Source: STF1-184 sp050178795 (lineage in GTDB: Bacteria; Bacillota; Clostridia; Christensenellales; UBA1242). From it: a stretch of 64,000 bases of DNA. Positions 7,101-15,059 of this stretch are shown here, piece by piece. The position numbers and the translations under genes were made by a program. The stretch is taken from the NCBI GenBank assembly GCA_050178795.1, contig JBFXFT010000003.1, forward strand, positions 75,282-139,281. The letters run 5' to 3'. The notes under the pieces were generated by a model. The model was not told the origin of the DNA and searched no databases. It saw nothing but the letters and a program-made list of their open reading frames with translations. Each line of letters opens with the position of its first letter. Position 1 is the first letter of the stretch.

Positions 7101-9815
7101 TAATTTGTCTGCATTTATTAAAGTGCTAGTATCGCTCAAGAAACCATCTTCCGCAATAGCACAAACACCAATGTCATAATTTCCACCGTCATATTCTGGC
7201 GCTGGCAATAGTAACGTGCTATTAATATGATAATATAGACCTGCTATTTTAACAGAGTAAGAATCTGCATAGTCAACAGCGTCCCAAGTTAACACACCGT
7301 TTTCAACCCTTAGGTTTGTAGGTGCCGTCAATTTTTCTCCGCTTAATTCTATTGTCTCTTCACTGTCTAAGTAAGTTGTTCCGTCCCCTACTGCATAAAC
7401 TTTTACTGTGTGTATTCCTGCCGCATAACTTGCAGGCAAAACAAAGAAGTTATTCTCTGTTACATTGCTTATTTCATCGTCTATTATTAATTGATAAGCT
7501 AGTGCGTTAGGTGACCTATCCCACATAACTTGTCCTTGATATATTCTATATGCACTTGGAGCAGAAAGTTTGCTGAAATTTAAAATTGCACTTTCAGATG
7601 TAGCTAGGTTGTAAGCATTATCGCCCCTTCCTTGTATTTTTACTGTGTAATCTCCATAAGCCAAACCGCTTAAATCATAATTTGATGAAAGAGATAAATC
7701 GTAAAGAGTGATATCGGTCTCACCTTCAGCAAGCCAAATCTCATAAGCGGTTACATATTGTACCGAATTCCACTTTAAAATTCCATTTTCTATTCTAAAA
7801 TTCTCTATGTCTGATAGTTGATAAGCACTAATCTCGCTTGTAAAATCGCTGTTTAAATACTCTGCGCTGTCGCCCTTTGCAAGTGCCTTTATCAAATAAG
7901 TTGTGCCAGGGTTTCCATTTACGTGGTATGGTAAATCATCTGTTGTCAATTTTACTGTTTCGCCGTTTATGTTTAAAACATATTCCGTAGCGTTTGCTAC
8001 TGTACTTAGTTGTACATAACCGTTTTCTAGGCTTATTGTTGCTGGGGTTTCAAGTTTTGTTGCGGTAATTTCATCAGTATAGTCTGAACTTAAGTACCTA
8101 TTATTGTCTCCAATACTTCTTAGTTTTATTTGATAAGTGCCTGCCGTAGCAGTAACTTTGTATGCATTCAAAATACCCGAATTGTAACTTTGACCTCCAA
8201 TTAAAACCTCATAACTAGAAGTTCCAAGTACACTGCTCCACCTCAACATACCTGCATCTACACGCAAGTTTGTAGGAGTTACTAATTTTTGTACTGTCAA
8301 CTCGCTACTGTATTCAGAGTAAATGTTGCCATCTGCCTCTGCTCTTATTGAAACAGCATACTCTTGTGTAGTTAAAATAGAGGCATCATCAAAATATGTG
8401 TCAGATGTTTCATATTCTGTATCGTTGAATTTTATTATGTACCTTGTAGCACCACTAACTGGCACCCATGTAAGTACACCATTTGAAACCCCAAAACTTT
8501 GAATTGCATTTAATTTAGTAGCACTAATAGCATCGCTTTCATTTGAGTTCATAGAGGTTGTGCCATTGCCGTTTGCAACAACCGCTATTGAGTAAACCCC
8601 TGCCAAATACTCCTCCCCTAATAGGTAGGATTGGTCTGAGCCAACTTGAATTAGGTTGCCATTTATTCTTAACGAATATGATGTTGCACTAGTATTTTCA
8701 TCCCAATAAACATATCCATCTTGTATTCTTAAATTTTGTGGCACTTCTAACTTAGTTGTTTCCAAATTTATTGTGTAAACGCTGTCAAGCAAAGTAGTAC
8801 CGTTACCAGTTGCCTTTACGCTAAATTCGTAGTCCCCTGCTGGGTCACTTGTAGATAGCTTATAACTGGTAGTTGAAGAAGTGCGAATATTATTGTTGAC
8901 TTTTACGCTGTAAGACAAAGCGTGCGTTACTGCCGACCAACTTACACCTGTTTGTTGATAGGTGAAGTTGTTTGGAGTTGCAAGCCTCTCTATGGTTTTA
9001 ACTGCGCTATAAGCAGAAGGATAAGCATTTGAAACATTTGAAACTGCCCTTACTTTAACCGAATATACTTGAGCCACGCTCAAATCCAGTTGTAAAGAAG
9101 TCTCTATTGTGTTTGTTATTTGTCCGTTGACATAGACATCATAACTAGTTGCACCTGTAACTGCGGTCCAACTAATTATATCTTGGTTATTTTGTACTCC
9201 TGTAGGAACAGACATTAAAGTTGCCGTTATGGTGGCGCTATAAGCGGAAGTATATGCAAGCCTTCCATCGCCCATTGCTTTAATTTTAAATGTTTGTTGA
9301 GTGTTAAATGTTGCAATAGTGTATTGTGGCAAAGTTACGGAATACGAATCTACGCCGTTTATATTTACATAATAACTTAGTGCGTCATCAACGGCATCCC
9401 ATGTCAAAACCCCATCTGTAATTGCTAAATTTGTAGGCGCAGTAAGTTGTGTCGCCGTCGCTTGTACATTTACGTCAACATATTCATATTTATCCGAACC
9501 ATCTAGGCTTTTTACTCTTACCTTTGTGCTACCAGCAGCCACCGCTGTAATTTTACCTGTGTCACTTACTGTAGCTACCCTATCATCAAAAACAGAGTAC
9601 TCAACTACTCTATACTCGGCATTTACTGGAAGCACGGTTGTAACCAATTGAAATTGGTTTCCAATTACCAAATTCACTTCGTCAACATTTAAAACTATAC
9701 TGCTAACCATAATGTGTTGTTCTGTAGGCGTGGTAGTATCTTCACCACAAGCAGCAACGAAAAACACAGAGACAAAAACTAATATTAAAATATATAATTT
9801 TTTTAGTTTTAGCAT
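4128..9815 (-). CDS. Giant surface lipoprotein: BIg2 + 17 Fn3-like repeats + GLUG repeats
   Basis: 1895 residues. A lipoprotein signal (LVFVSVFFVAAC, lipid Cys23) anchors it outside the membrane. Residues ~35-115 form a BIg2-type Ig-like domain. From ~120 to ~1540 there are 17 tandem modules of about 80-85 residues, each starting L-x-x-P-x-N-(x)n-NG-x-L-x-W-x-x-V and continuing A-x-x-Y-x-(V/L)-x-(I/V)-x-G, as in fibronectin-III-like folds. The last ~300 residues hold at least seven GLUG-type (AGGIAGYN) repeats. Such architecture is usual for adhesins or glycan-binding wall proteins; ligand unknown. There is no LPXTG or C-terminal membrane segment. RBS AGGGGTG, own promoter and terminator: a single-gene transcript. 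Confidence 0.85.
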   Translation of the reverse strand: MLKLKKLYILILVFVSVFFVAACGEDTTTPTEQHIMVSSIVLNVDEVNLVIGNQFQLVTTVLPVNAEYRVVEYSVFDDRVATVSDTGKITAVAAGSTKVRVKSLDGSDKYEYVDVNVQATATQLTAPTNLAITDGVLTWDAVDDALSYYVNINGVDSYSVTLPQYTIATFNTQQTFKIKAMGDGRLAYTSAYSATITATLMSVPTGVQNNQDIISWTAVTGATSYDVYVNGQITNTIETSLQLDLSVAQVYSVKVRAVSNVSNAYPSAYSAVKTIERLATPNNFTYQQTGVSWSAVTHALSYSVKVNNNIRTSSTTSYKLSTSDPAGDYEFSVKATGNGTTLLDSVYTINLETTKLEVPQNLRIQDGYVYWDENTSATSYSLRINGNLIQVGSDQSYLLGEEYLAGVYSIAVVANGNGTTSMNSNESDAISATKLNAIQSFGVSNGVLTWVPVSGATRYIIKFNDTEYETSDTYFDDASILTTQEYAVSIRAEADGNIYSEYSSELTVQKLVTPTNLRVDAGMLRWSSVLGTSSYEVLIGGQSYNSGILNAYKVTATAGTYQIKLRSIGDNNRYLSSDYTDEITATKLETPATISLENGYVQLSTVANATEYVLNINGETVKLTTDDLPYHVNGNPGTTYLIKALAKGDSAEYLNSDFTSEISAYQLSDIENFRIENGILKWNSVQYVTAYEIWLAEGETDITLYDLSLSSNYDLSGLAYGDYTVKIQGRGDNAYNLATSESAILNFSKLSAPSAYRIYQGQVMWDRSPNALAYQLIIDDEISNVTENNFFVLPASYAAGIHTVKVYAVGDGTTYLDSEETIELSGEKLTAPTNLRVENGVLTWDAVDYADSYSVKIAGLYYHINSTLLLPAPEYDGGNYDIGVCAIAEDGFLSDTSTLINADKLSMPGDLRIENGIIRWNSVLNGTGYSLTINGTTLPDTTNVTYTLANFATYGAGVFEASIYALGDSVNKINSDKSNVLTIYVLNYPSNRRVEGGLIAWNSVYGAQSYELLITDSLDNETTINVGDVTNFILPDSYPSGDYNIRVKSIGNGAEYITSEYSSALLVTRLDAPTNLHVTNGIIYFNSATNATGYEVIANGSYVPTGISLSCELGTDFEYGDYELAVRSMGDDTIYVTSAASSTISATKLEPIANFRIENGVFKWTANNNASAYLLIVGANTINVGLTTSYALPDTYPSNSYYVSIKARGTSTYLTSSASNILSVYKMDPVTYFRVEDGILKWTRAAGAMGDVNGYTIYISNATVNFQATLPSGTSSYTIGNDFAADTYSIYLQTNGNSTYNLNSVKVGADASGSSPLVVTKLATPTNISLTKDETNQYYINWDAVANTQLYELNISGHNADGDSISIVETIDVTNASEYPYPINETITEGEYVVTVKALGTVLYESGSIYANSNSSAQFNLTRPTTPTNVQMANGKATWDASDFADSYELVIVLDNDIENPIIVTVTNNYYYLTELGTYSITVTAYCSGSLPSIASGTSAEAYLFNLFQSGNGSEEYPFVIINSTQLRNVRFNPTAHYSLEADITLNATVDFEPIGTLNEPFIGSFEGNEHYIYNMTIDGTNYTYSGMFGYVGSGAGVYDLYLENVNIDNVSTYVGAIAGYSQGTIQNVTVSGSITPELTESERLYAGGIVGWNDGGTIRFAYSSADVAPTNDQNTVYAGGIAGYNNGLINRSGSEAGVTVSGNYAGGIAGYNDGNITESYNKSAILARSIDADVSAPGYAGGIAGYNYNTDTKFTGTIMNSYNWGNVETTSDNAYAAYAGGIAGYNKYSSASLYGLINNCYSTGTIKTTLTGGAVGVAATYSGGVAGYNIAANGITYSYYLSGSAYVLANNMGGTNSFVELESYMISYNFVSLLNSYSGGTDLWVASGTYPILS

Positions 9816-9850
9816 AATACACCCCTACAAGTTGACATAATATTTATATT

Positions 9851-9879
9851 ATTCTAACACTTAAATTTTTTTTTATCAA
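9851..9879 (-). promoter_or_regulatory. Promoter of the giant lipoprotein gene
   Basis: TTGATA, 17-nt spacer, TAGAAT with a TG before the -10; 35 nt upstream of the start codon. Confidence 0.6.
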
Positions 9880-9976
9880 ACCATTTGCGGCATAATAGAC
9901 TAATATATATATTATTATAGGGTGCTAACTTGCTTTTACATTAATGGCTTAGTTTTGTTTAAAAAGGTGCTATTAA

Positions 9977-10005
9977 TTGCGAAAATGAGTTAAATATTGT
10001 ATAAT
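9977..10005 (+). promoter_or_regulatory. Promoter of mscL
   Basis: TTGCGA, 17-nt spacer, TATAAT; 33 nt before the mscL ATG. Confidence 0.65.
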
Positions 10006-10038
10006 TGGCATATAAAAATTAAATAATTGGAGAAAAAA

Positions 10039-10557
10039 ATGAAAAAGAAAAAGAAAACCGTTCTTGAAAAGGGCGTAGACAATGTGGGAAATTTTATGCA
10101 GGATTTTAAAAAATTTGCATTCAAAAAAAACATAATGGACTTGGCGGTAGCGGTAGTCGTAGGTGGCGCTTTTGGTAAAATTGTAACTAGCCTCGTAGAC
10201 GACATAATAACGCCACTTTTAAGTATGCTACTAGGAACGGTTAGTTTTGCTGACCTAAAAATTGTAATAACGCCAGCGACAGAAACCGTCGCAGAAGTGG
10301 CAATAAATTATGGCTCATTTTTGCAAAGTATGATTGACTTTTTAATAATTGCCTTCTTTATTTTTATAGCAATAAAAATAATCAATAAGGGTCAGGCTGC
10401 ACTTGAAAAAGCGGTAGATAAAATTGACGGAATTGAAGGAAATTTAAAACCAGCACCACAAGAGGCACCTCTTACAAAAGACCAACAATTGCTTACACAA
10501 ATTGTGGAATTATTAGAAAAACAAGCCCCTCAAAAAGACGAACAGAAAAAACAATAA
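10039..10557 (+). CDS. mscL: Large-conductance mechanosensitive channel MscL
   Basis: 172 residues from the ATG at 10039, chosen because TTGGAG at 10027-10032 is well placed as its ribosome site; a TTG at 10027 would place that site inside the gene. Homopentameric tension-gated pore that releases osmolytes on hypo-osmotic shock. The N-terminal amphipathic stretch, the signature FKKNIMDLAVAVVVGGAF and first membrane helix (~33-60), a short periplasmic loop and the second helix (~95-114) are all present. The cytoplasmic tail is longer than usual and rich in Gln, Lys and Pro. It sits alone between the giant surface gene and an HD gene with its own promoter. Confidence 0.95.
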   Translation: MKKKKKTVLEKGVDNVGNFMQDFKKFAFKKNIMDLAVAVVVGGAFGKIVTSLVDDIITPLLSMLLGTVSFADLKIVITPATETVAEVAINYGSFLQSMIDFLIIAFFIFIAIKIINKGQAALEKAVDKIDGIEGNLKPAPQEAPLTKDQQLLTQIVELLEKQAPQKDEQKKQ

Positions 10558-10575
10558 GCAATTTAAAATTTACTA

Positions 10576-10604
10576 TTGAATTTTTCATTTGAGAGTGATA
10601 AAAT
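10576..10604 (+). promoter_or_regulatory. Promoter of the HD-domain gene
   Basis: TTGAAT, 17-nt spacer, TAAAAT; 30 nt before the start codon at 10635. Confidence 0.6.
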
Positions 10605-10634
10605 AAAGGCATAAATTAAGTAAGGGGAATTAAT

Positions 10635-11297
10635 ATGGAAAAAACAGCTTATTTACAAAACGAGATTGACTTAATAAAAAATGAAAGAATAAAAGACTTT
10701 TTAATTGGAGCAATAAACGATGTACCTGACTACTTTTTTAAAGCGCCAGCATCAAGCAGTGGAAAGTTTCACCCACAATACGCACTAGGAGAAGGCGGGC
10801 TTTTAAGACATACAAAAGCGGCAACAAAATTTTTAAACCATCTTCTAACAATGGAACACAATAGAGTACACTTCACAGAGGACGAAAGAGACCTTGCACT
10901 ATGTGCCATAATCTTGCACGATACAAGAAAATCTGGCGACACCTGCGAAAAAACAGTTGAAGCAGTAGACTCAACAACAAAAGAAGTTTATGAAAGCAAA
11001 ACCCTTCCAAATCACCCAAAACTTGCAGCACTTGCAATAGTTGCAAACACAGACAATTACAAAAAACTTACTCACAAAGAAGGCTCTTTTATGTTAAAAG
11101 GCATACTTTCACACATGGGCGAATGGAATACAGACAGAAACAACAATAATAAAGTTATTTTACCAAAGCCAACTTCACTTTTACAACAACTAGTACATAC
11201 AGCAGACTTCCTTGCAAGCAGAAAAGACCTTTCAGTTGACCTAAGTAACGACAAAATGGCATATCCTCAAACTGAAGAGGTTGAACCAACAAAATAA
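10635..11297 (+). CDS. HD-domain metal-dependent phosphohydrolase-like protein
   Basis: 220 residues, soluble, no signal. The HD superfamily pattern is visible: GGLLRHT with His59, LHD at 94-96, and later His residues in NHPKLAAL, consistent with a binuclear metal site. The arrangement resembles the HD part of YhaM-type 3'-5' exonucleases, but the OB-fold of YhaM is missing, so the substrate (nucleotide, cyclic nucleotide or RNA) cannot be assigned. RBS AAGGGGA precedes the ATG by 6 nt. It is transcribed alone and closed by a strong terminator shared with the convergent bcp gene. Confidence 0.75.
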   Translation: MEKTAYLQNEIDLIKNERIKDFLIGAINDVPDYFFKAPASSSGKFHPQYALGEGGLLRHTKAATKFLNHLLTMEHNRVHFTEDERDLALCAIILHDTRKSGDTCEKTVEAVDSTTKEVYESKTLPNHPKLAALAIVANTDNYKKLTHKEGSFMLKGILSHMGEWNTDRNNNNKVILPKPTSLLQQLVHTADFLASRKDLSVDLSNDKMAYPQTEEVEPTK

Positions 11298-11311
11298 TCT
11301 AATTAAACAAC

Positions 11312-11340
11312 AAAAAAACGGCTTAATTTTAGCCGTTTTT
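11312..11340 (+). terminator. Bidirectional terminator between HD gene and bcp
   Basis: ACGGCT and AGCCGT stem with A and T runs on both sides, so it can serve the HD gene (+) and bcp (-). Confidence 0.85.
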
Positions 11341-11359
11341 TATTTGCTTTTAACAAAAT

Positions 11360-11815
11360 TTAATTTAAAGCCTTTAAAATATCTTCTGCATTTGTATCAG
11401 GATTTGCTTTTTTAAACACTTTAATAATTGTGCCTTTTTCATCCACCACAAAAGTACACCTGGTTACCCCTAAAACAGATTTTCCGTAAAGTTTTTTCTC
11501 TCCCCATGCACCATAAGCCTTCATAGTTTCAAGCGTTGGGTCAGAGAGTAAAATAAATGGCAAATTGTATTTGCTCGCAAAATTTTTATGTGAACTTTCA
11601 CTATCTTTACTTATGCCAATAACTGTAATTTTTCTGTTTTCAAACTCAGAATAGTTATCTCTAAAGGCACAAGCCTGTCTAGTACAACCAGGAGTATTGT
11701 CTTTTGGGTAGAAGTAAACAACAACTTTTTTGCCTAAAAAGTCTGATAGCTTAAAAGCCTTGCCATCTTTGTCATTTAAATCAAAATCTGGCGCTTTAGT
11801 TCCTACTTCTAACAT
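11360..11815 (-). CDS. bcp: Thioredoxin-dependent peroxiredoxin (Bcp/PrxQ)
   Basis: 151 residues, full family length. Reduces hydrogen peroxide and organic hydroperoxides in the cytosol using thioredoxin. The motif KDNTPGCTRQACAFRD carries the peroxidatic Cys44 and the PrxQ-type resolving Cys49 five residues later. Thr41 and Pro42 of the active-site loop are present, as is the later Arg in VTRCTFVVD. RBS AAAGGAAG lies 7 nt before the ATG. A single-gene transcript, convergent with the HD gene. Confidence 0.95.
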   Translation of the reverse strand: MLEVGTKAPDFDLNDKDGKAFKLSDFLGKKVVVYFYPKDNTPGCTRQACAFRDNYSEFENRKITVIGISKDSESSHKNFASKYNLPFILLSDPTLETMKAYGAWGEKKLYGKSVLGVTRCTFVVDEKGTIIKVFKKANPDTNAEDILKALN

Positions 11816-11879
11816 AATGTATCTTCCTTTATATCTCTATATATTAATTATATATTAATAACTATTTAAAAAGCAAATA

Positions 11880-11912
11880 AAAACACATAACAAATTAAAC
11901 TATGTGTTTTTT
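11880..11912 (-). terminator. Terminator of the ABC transporter operon
   Basis: AAAACACATA pairs with TATGTGTTTT, with an 11-nt loop and a T tail on either strand; directly after the permease stop. Confidence 0.75.
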
Positions 11913-11914
11913 AT

Positions 11915-13474
11915 CTATAATTTTTGCCAAAGAGTTTTGCCTTTGGTAAATAATAATCTAATAATTACCACCAAAAGAACTATAAATAAAGTTGCACCAA
12001 TAATGGCTAAAACCTCTATTGGCAAACTTGGGAAAATAAAGTATAGTGCGCCAAGTAGTATTAATAAGGCAAAGCCACATAGCATTGTAACTACTGTACT
12101 CATACCATTTTTGACTACTGAAACCTCATCACTCCATTCTAGTTTTGGCAACATTAAGTTGATAAGTACCCCACCAAAAGATATTATTGCACTTGCAAGT
12201 AGCGGAATTAGCGCAAATAGCACGGCTTGCAATATTGTAAATTGCAAAGCAATGGAAAGCACTATTGAACCAACAGCAACAAACGGAGCCGTAGCAAGAA
12301 GGTTTGGTGCCGCCTTAGACAAAAATATGTCCTTTTCTGCCACAGGTATTGATTTTAGCACCCACAAATTTTTGCCCTCTAACGATATCGTGCTAGGGCT
12401 AATCATTGTTAAAAATACAAAGCTTGTATACATAAGCGTCAAGACACCAAATATTATTTCGGTAGGAATTGTGATGCCTATTAAAGCGCTAAGCCCAGCG
12501 GAACCTTTAATTAAAACAAACACCGTTAAAATTACAATAAATATTGGTCCAATTATGGTGTTTAAAATGTAAATTGGCGTTAAAACATATCGCTTTAATT
12601 CCTTTTTTATAAGGCTAGATAGAGCGCTAGTTTTATTTTTGTAAATAAGTTCTGTGTTAGTGTTTGTATAACCAACAAAGGTCTTTCCAAAGTTTTCAGA
12701 GTAGAGTTTTACGCCCAGTGCTGCTGGCAAAATTGTAATTATAAGAATTTTTATAAAGTCTATAATGTTACCAGCCAAAACAAAGTTAATGAACCAATTT
12801 ACTGGAGGAAATTGGTTTATAAAAGCGTCAATATCTGCTGGATTTAACGTCCCATAATTGGGCATTGAAACTGCAAAAAGTGCTAAGGTACAAAAAAAGG
12901 CAAAAATTGCAATAAGTGATTTTAGTAGTGCGGCATATTTGCTTCTATTAAATATTCTAGTTACTACAAAGGTAAGTATATGTTCTAGACCCATAGCAAA
13001 TAAGGGAACTAATAATGCCGACGCTAGCCCAAATAACAAAATAGGGACTGAAAAACCATCATAAATTAAATACCAAATGACATAAGGTAAAAATAATAAT
13101 ATCATAAAAAATGCGTCAAAAAGATAAGTAGAAACAACCTTAGAAATTGCTATTGTAGATTTTTTAATTGGCAACGACAGCAATAAGTCTGCGTCTGTCG
13201 CCGTGCGTGCAGAGGTCGTTTTCATAACAGAAATAAGCGTCAATGTAACAAGTGAAATTAACACGCCATTAAATAGTGCTATTTTAGAAAGTCCTAAAGG
13301 CGAAAGTCCAACATATTGAGAGTACGCTTGAAACAAAGATAGCACAAAAAAGCCAAGCCCCATAAGTACAACAAGCCCAATCATAACTGTCATCTTTTTT
13401 CGTTCTTTTTTGCCCTGCAATGAGCCAATTAGAATATTAAAATTGTTTTTCATCAATATTTTAAAATTATTCAT
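11915..13474 (-). CDS. ABC-2-type transporter permease (YhgE/EcsB-like size)
   Basis: 519 residues with about 10-12 membrane segments and no soluble catalytic domain, the membrane half of an ABC exporter with the ATPase encoded immediately upstream. ATG at 13474 is preferred over the GTG at 13480 because the GGAGA site lies directly against the GTG but 6 nt from the ATG. The gene overlaps the ATPase stop by 8 nt, indicating translational coupling. The first ~30 residues are a basic cytoplasmic stretch (LQGKKERKK). Substrate is unknown; drug, peptide or envelope-component export are all possible. Confidence 0.8.
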   Translation of the reverse strand: MNNFKILMKNNFNILIGSLQGKKERKKMTVMIGLVVLMGLGFFVLSLFQAYSQYVGLSPLGLSKIALFNGVLISLVTLTLISVMKTTSARTATDADLLLSLPIKKSTIAISKVVSTYLFDAFFMILLFLPYVIWYLIYDGFSVPILLFGLASALLVPLFAMGLEHILTFVVTRIFNRSKYAALLKSLIAIFAFFCTLALFAVSMPNYGTLNPADIDAFINQFPPVNWFINFVLAGNIIDFIKILIITILPAALGVKLYSENFGKTFVGYTNTNTELIYKNKTSALSSLIKKELKRYVLTPIYILNTIIGPIFIVILTVFVLIKGSAGLSALIGITIPTEIIFGVLTLMYTSFVFLTMISPSTISLEGKNLWVLKSIPVAEKDIFLSKAAPNLLATAPFVAVGSIVLSIALQFTILQAVLFALIPLLASAIISFGGVLINLMLPKLEWSDEVSVVKNGMSTVVTMLCGFALLILLGALYFIFPSLPIEVLAIIGATLFIVLLVVIIRLLFTKGKTLWQKL

Positions 13475-14177
13475 TGTCACTCTCCAAGAAGGCTTGCTCT
13501 AATGATGAGTTTTTCTTAACTTGTTCCATTGTTCCATCGGCAATAATTACGCCATTTTTTATTATTGCAACTTTGTTGCAAAGTTTTTCTGCCACCTCTA
13601 AAACGTGGGTGGAGAAGAATATGGCTCCGCCATCTTTAACAAAGTCTTTCATTAAATTTTTTAGGCTAAAACTAGCCTTTGGATCAAGCCCAACAAACGG
13701 CTCGTCTAAAACTAAAATTTTAGGGCTATGTACAAGTGCAGATATTAAAACAATCTTTTGCCTCATACCATGCGAATATGTTGAAATTGGTGCGTTTAAT
13801 ACGCTTTTAATTTCAAACAAAGTAGCATATTTATCTACAAGCGCCTCTCTTTCTTCCTTTGATACGCCGTAAACATCAGCAATTAAATTAATAAATTGTA
13901 TGCCAGTAAGTGAAGCATAAACGTCCGGATTGTCTGGTATATAAGCCATTATTTTTTTTGCTTCAAGTGGAGCCTCTTTCATAGATATTCCGTCAACAAA
14001 AATGTCTCCGCTAGTCATATTATGAATGCCAACAATGCTCTTTATCGTTGTTGTTTTTCCTGCACCATTTTCGCCAATAAAGGCAAAAATATCGCCCTTT
14101 TCAACGACTAAATTAATGTCTTTTGCACCGACTTTTCCATTTTCATAAATCTTTGTGTAGTTTTGTAATTTTAACAT
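13467..14177 (-). CDS. ABC transporter ATP-binding protein
   Basis: 236 residues. Walker A GENGAGKTT (about 36-44), Q-loop region, signature YSHGMRQ, Walker B ILVLDEP and switch histidine in FFSTHVLE are all present, so it should be active. It partners the multi-spanning permease that overlaps its 3' end. The sequence is of the CcmA/DRA class typical of ABC-2 exporters. A GGAGAT site precedes the ATG. The preceding lipoprotein gene ends 18 bp downstream of... the other side: it lies upstream on the same strand (stop at 14196), so it may be read through into this pair. Confidence 0.93.
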   Translation of the reverse strand: MLKLQNYTKIYENGKVGAKDINLVVEKGDIFAFIGENGAGKTTTIKSIVGIHNMTSGDIFVDGISMKEAPLEAKKIMAYIPDNPDVYASLTGIQFINLIADVYGVSKEEREALVDKYATLFEIKSVLNAPISTYSHGMRQKIVLISALVHSPKILVLDEPFVGLDPKASFSLKNLMKDFVKDGGAIFFSTHVLEVAEKLCNKVAIIKNGVIIADGTMEQVKKNSSLEQAFLESDNE

Positions 14178-14195
14178 AAATATATCTCCTAAATT

Positions 14196-14930
14196 TTAAC
14201 TCAAATAAACCGAGTATTCGTAAGTATAATGATTGCCTTGCCTATAATAATTTAATATTAACTGAGTGCTTGAAACCTCATACTCATAAACTTGTATACT
14301 ACTTGTATTTGAATTAAACATCATAAATAATAAATTTCCAACAACGCTGTAAGTTCCTTCATTTTGATAATCCACCCCATCTTCGGTCGTGTATATATTA
14401 AAAATGTTATCAGTGTCCAAAATTAAAAGTTGGTAATAATCTGGCGCGTCAACAACAACTTCGCCATTTATGGTTGAAGTGTCAAACTCATAATAGTTTA
14501 TTATGTTTGAAAGTGTCATAGGGTCAGAATCAACACCAAAAACATAAGTCTCTTGCTCGTCAGTTGTTTGTAGGGTTAATACATTTTCCACAAAACTGTA
14601 GTTATATACCTCAGACCATTCTGGGTCTTGGTCGCTATACATTGTGACTGTGTCTTCGGTTGCCTCAAAGTCTCCAGTGACAGCATAATAGTCTCCATTA
14701 TCAAAACTTGTAATGCTGTGAGTGCCATCTGCACTAAGTTCAATGACTTGATAAAAGCCCCACAAATCAGTTGCTTCATAACCAGCAACACTAATGTCTG
14801 TTAAATAATATGTATTTGCAAGGGCAGATACATACTCGCTATTATCTGTTTTTGTGGTACATCCGCTAAAGCCAGTAACAATTAAAGTTAACATAGCCAA
14901 GTAACTTAAATTTTTAAAAATGTTTTTCAT
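14196..14930 (-). CDS. Lipoprotein of unknown function
   Basis: 244 residues. A lipoprotein signal ends VTGFSGC with lipid Cys24, so it is exported and membrane-anchored. The mature part appears to hold two similar beta-rich halves, each with a pattern like 'ADGTHSI...GDYYAVTGDFEATEDTVTMYS' broken into strands and then a residue-count-like repeat in the second half ('NIFNIYTTEDG...GTYSVVGNLLFMM'), suggestive of a lipocalin-like barrel; this is inference. GGGGGAC precedes the ATG. It ends 18 bp before the ATPase gene, so a functional link to the exporter is possible. Confidence 0.6.
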   Translation of the reverse strand: MKNIFKNLSYLAMLTLIVTGFSGCTTKTDNSEYVSALANTYYLTDISVAGYEATDLWGFYQVIELSADGTHSITSFDNGDYYAVTGDFEATEDTVTMYSDQDPEWSEVYNYSFVENVLTLQTTDEQETYVFGVDSDPMTLSNIINYYEFDTSTINGEVVVDAPDYYQLLILDTDNIFNIYTTEDGVDYQNEGTYSVVGNLLFMMFNSNTSSIQVYEYEVSSTQLILNYYRQGNHYTYEYSVYLS

Positions 14931-14957
14931 AAAGTCCCCCTGTGAATTAATAAAGTA

Positions 14958-14987
14958 ATTATACTATTTATTTTCCTCTATTGACAA
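14958..14987 (-). promoter_or_regulatory. Promoter of the lipoprotein-ABC transporter operon
   Basis: TTGTCA, 18-nt spacer, TATAAT; 28 nt upstream of the lipoprotein ATG. Confidence 0.6.
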
Positions 14988-15019
14988 CCAATTGCCAATA
15001 AAATACAACTATTTGCATT

Positions 15020-15050
15020 AAAAAAGCTGGTTAAATTAAACCAGCTTTTT
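15020..15050 (-). terminator. Terminator of the bacterial-repeat lipoprotein gene
   Basis: AAAAAGCTGGTT pairs with AACCAGCTTTTT; the A and T runs make it usable on both strands. Confidence 0.85.
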
Positions 15051-15059
15051 ATCATTATG

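Noticed and set aside
4128..9815. CRISPR-like or DNA tandem repeat signal
   Set aside because: The periodic units are protein repeats of ~250 bp with diverged DNA, in one long reading frame.
10027..10041. TTG at 10027 as mscL start
   Set aside because: It is part of the TTGGAG ribosome site of the ATG at 10039.
9990..10205. 71-codon minus-strand frame over the mscL start
   Set aside because: Antisense to the conserved MscL N-terminus; no support.
11904..12572. 222-codon open frame on + opposite the ABC permease
   Set aside because: Lies wholly inside a clear multi-spanning permease gene; its protein is an antisense artefact of the hydrophobic codons and has no RBS.
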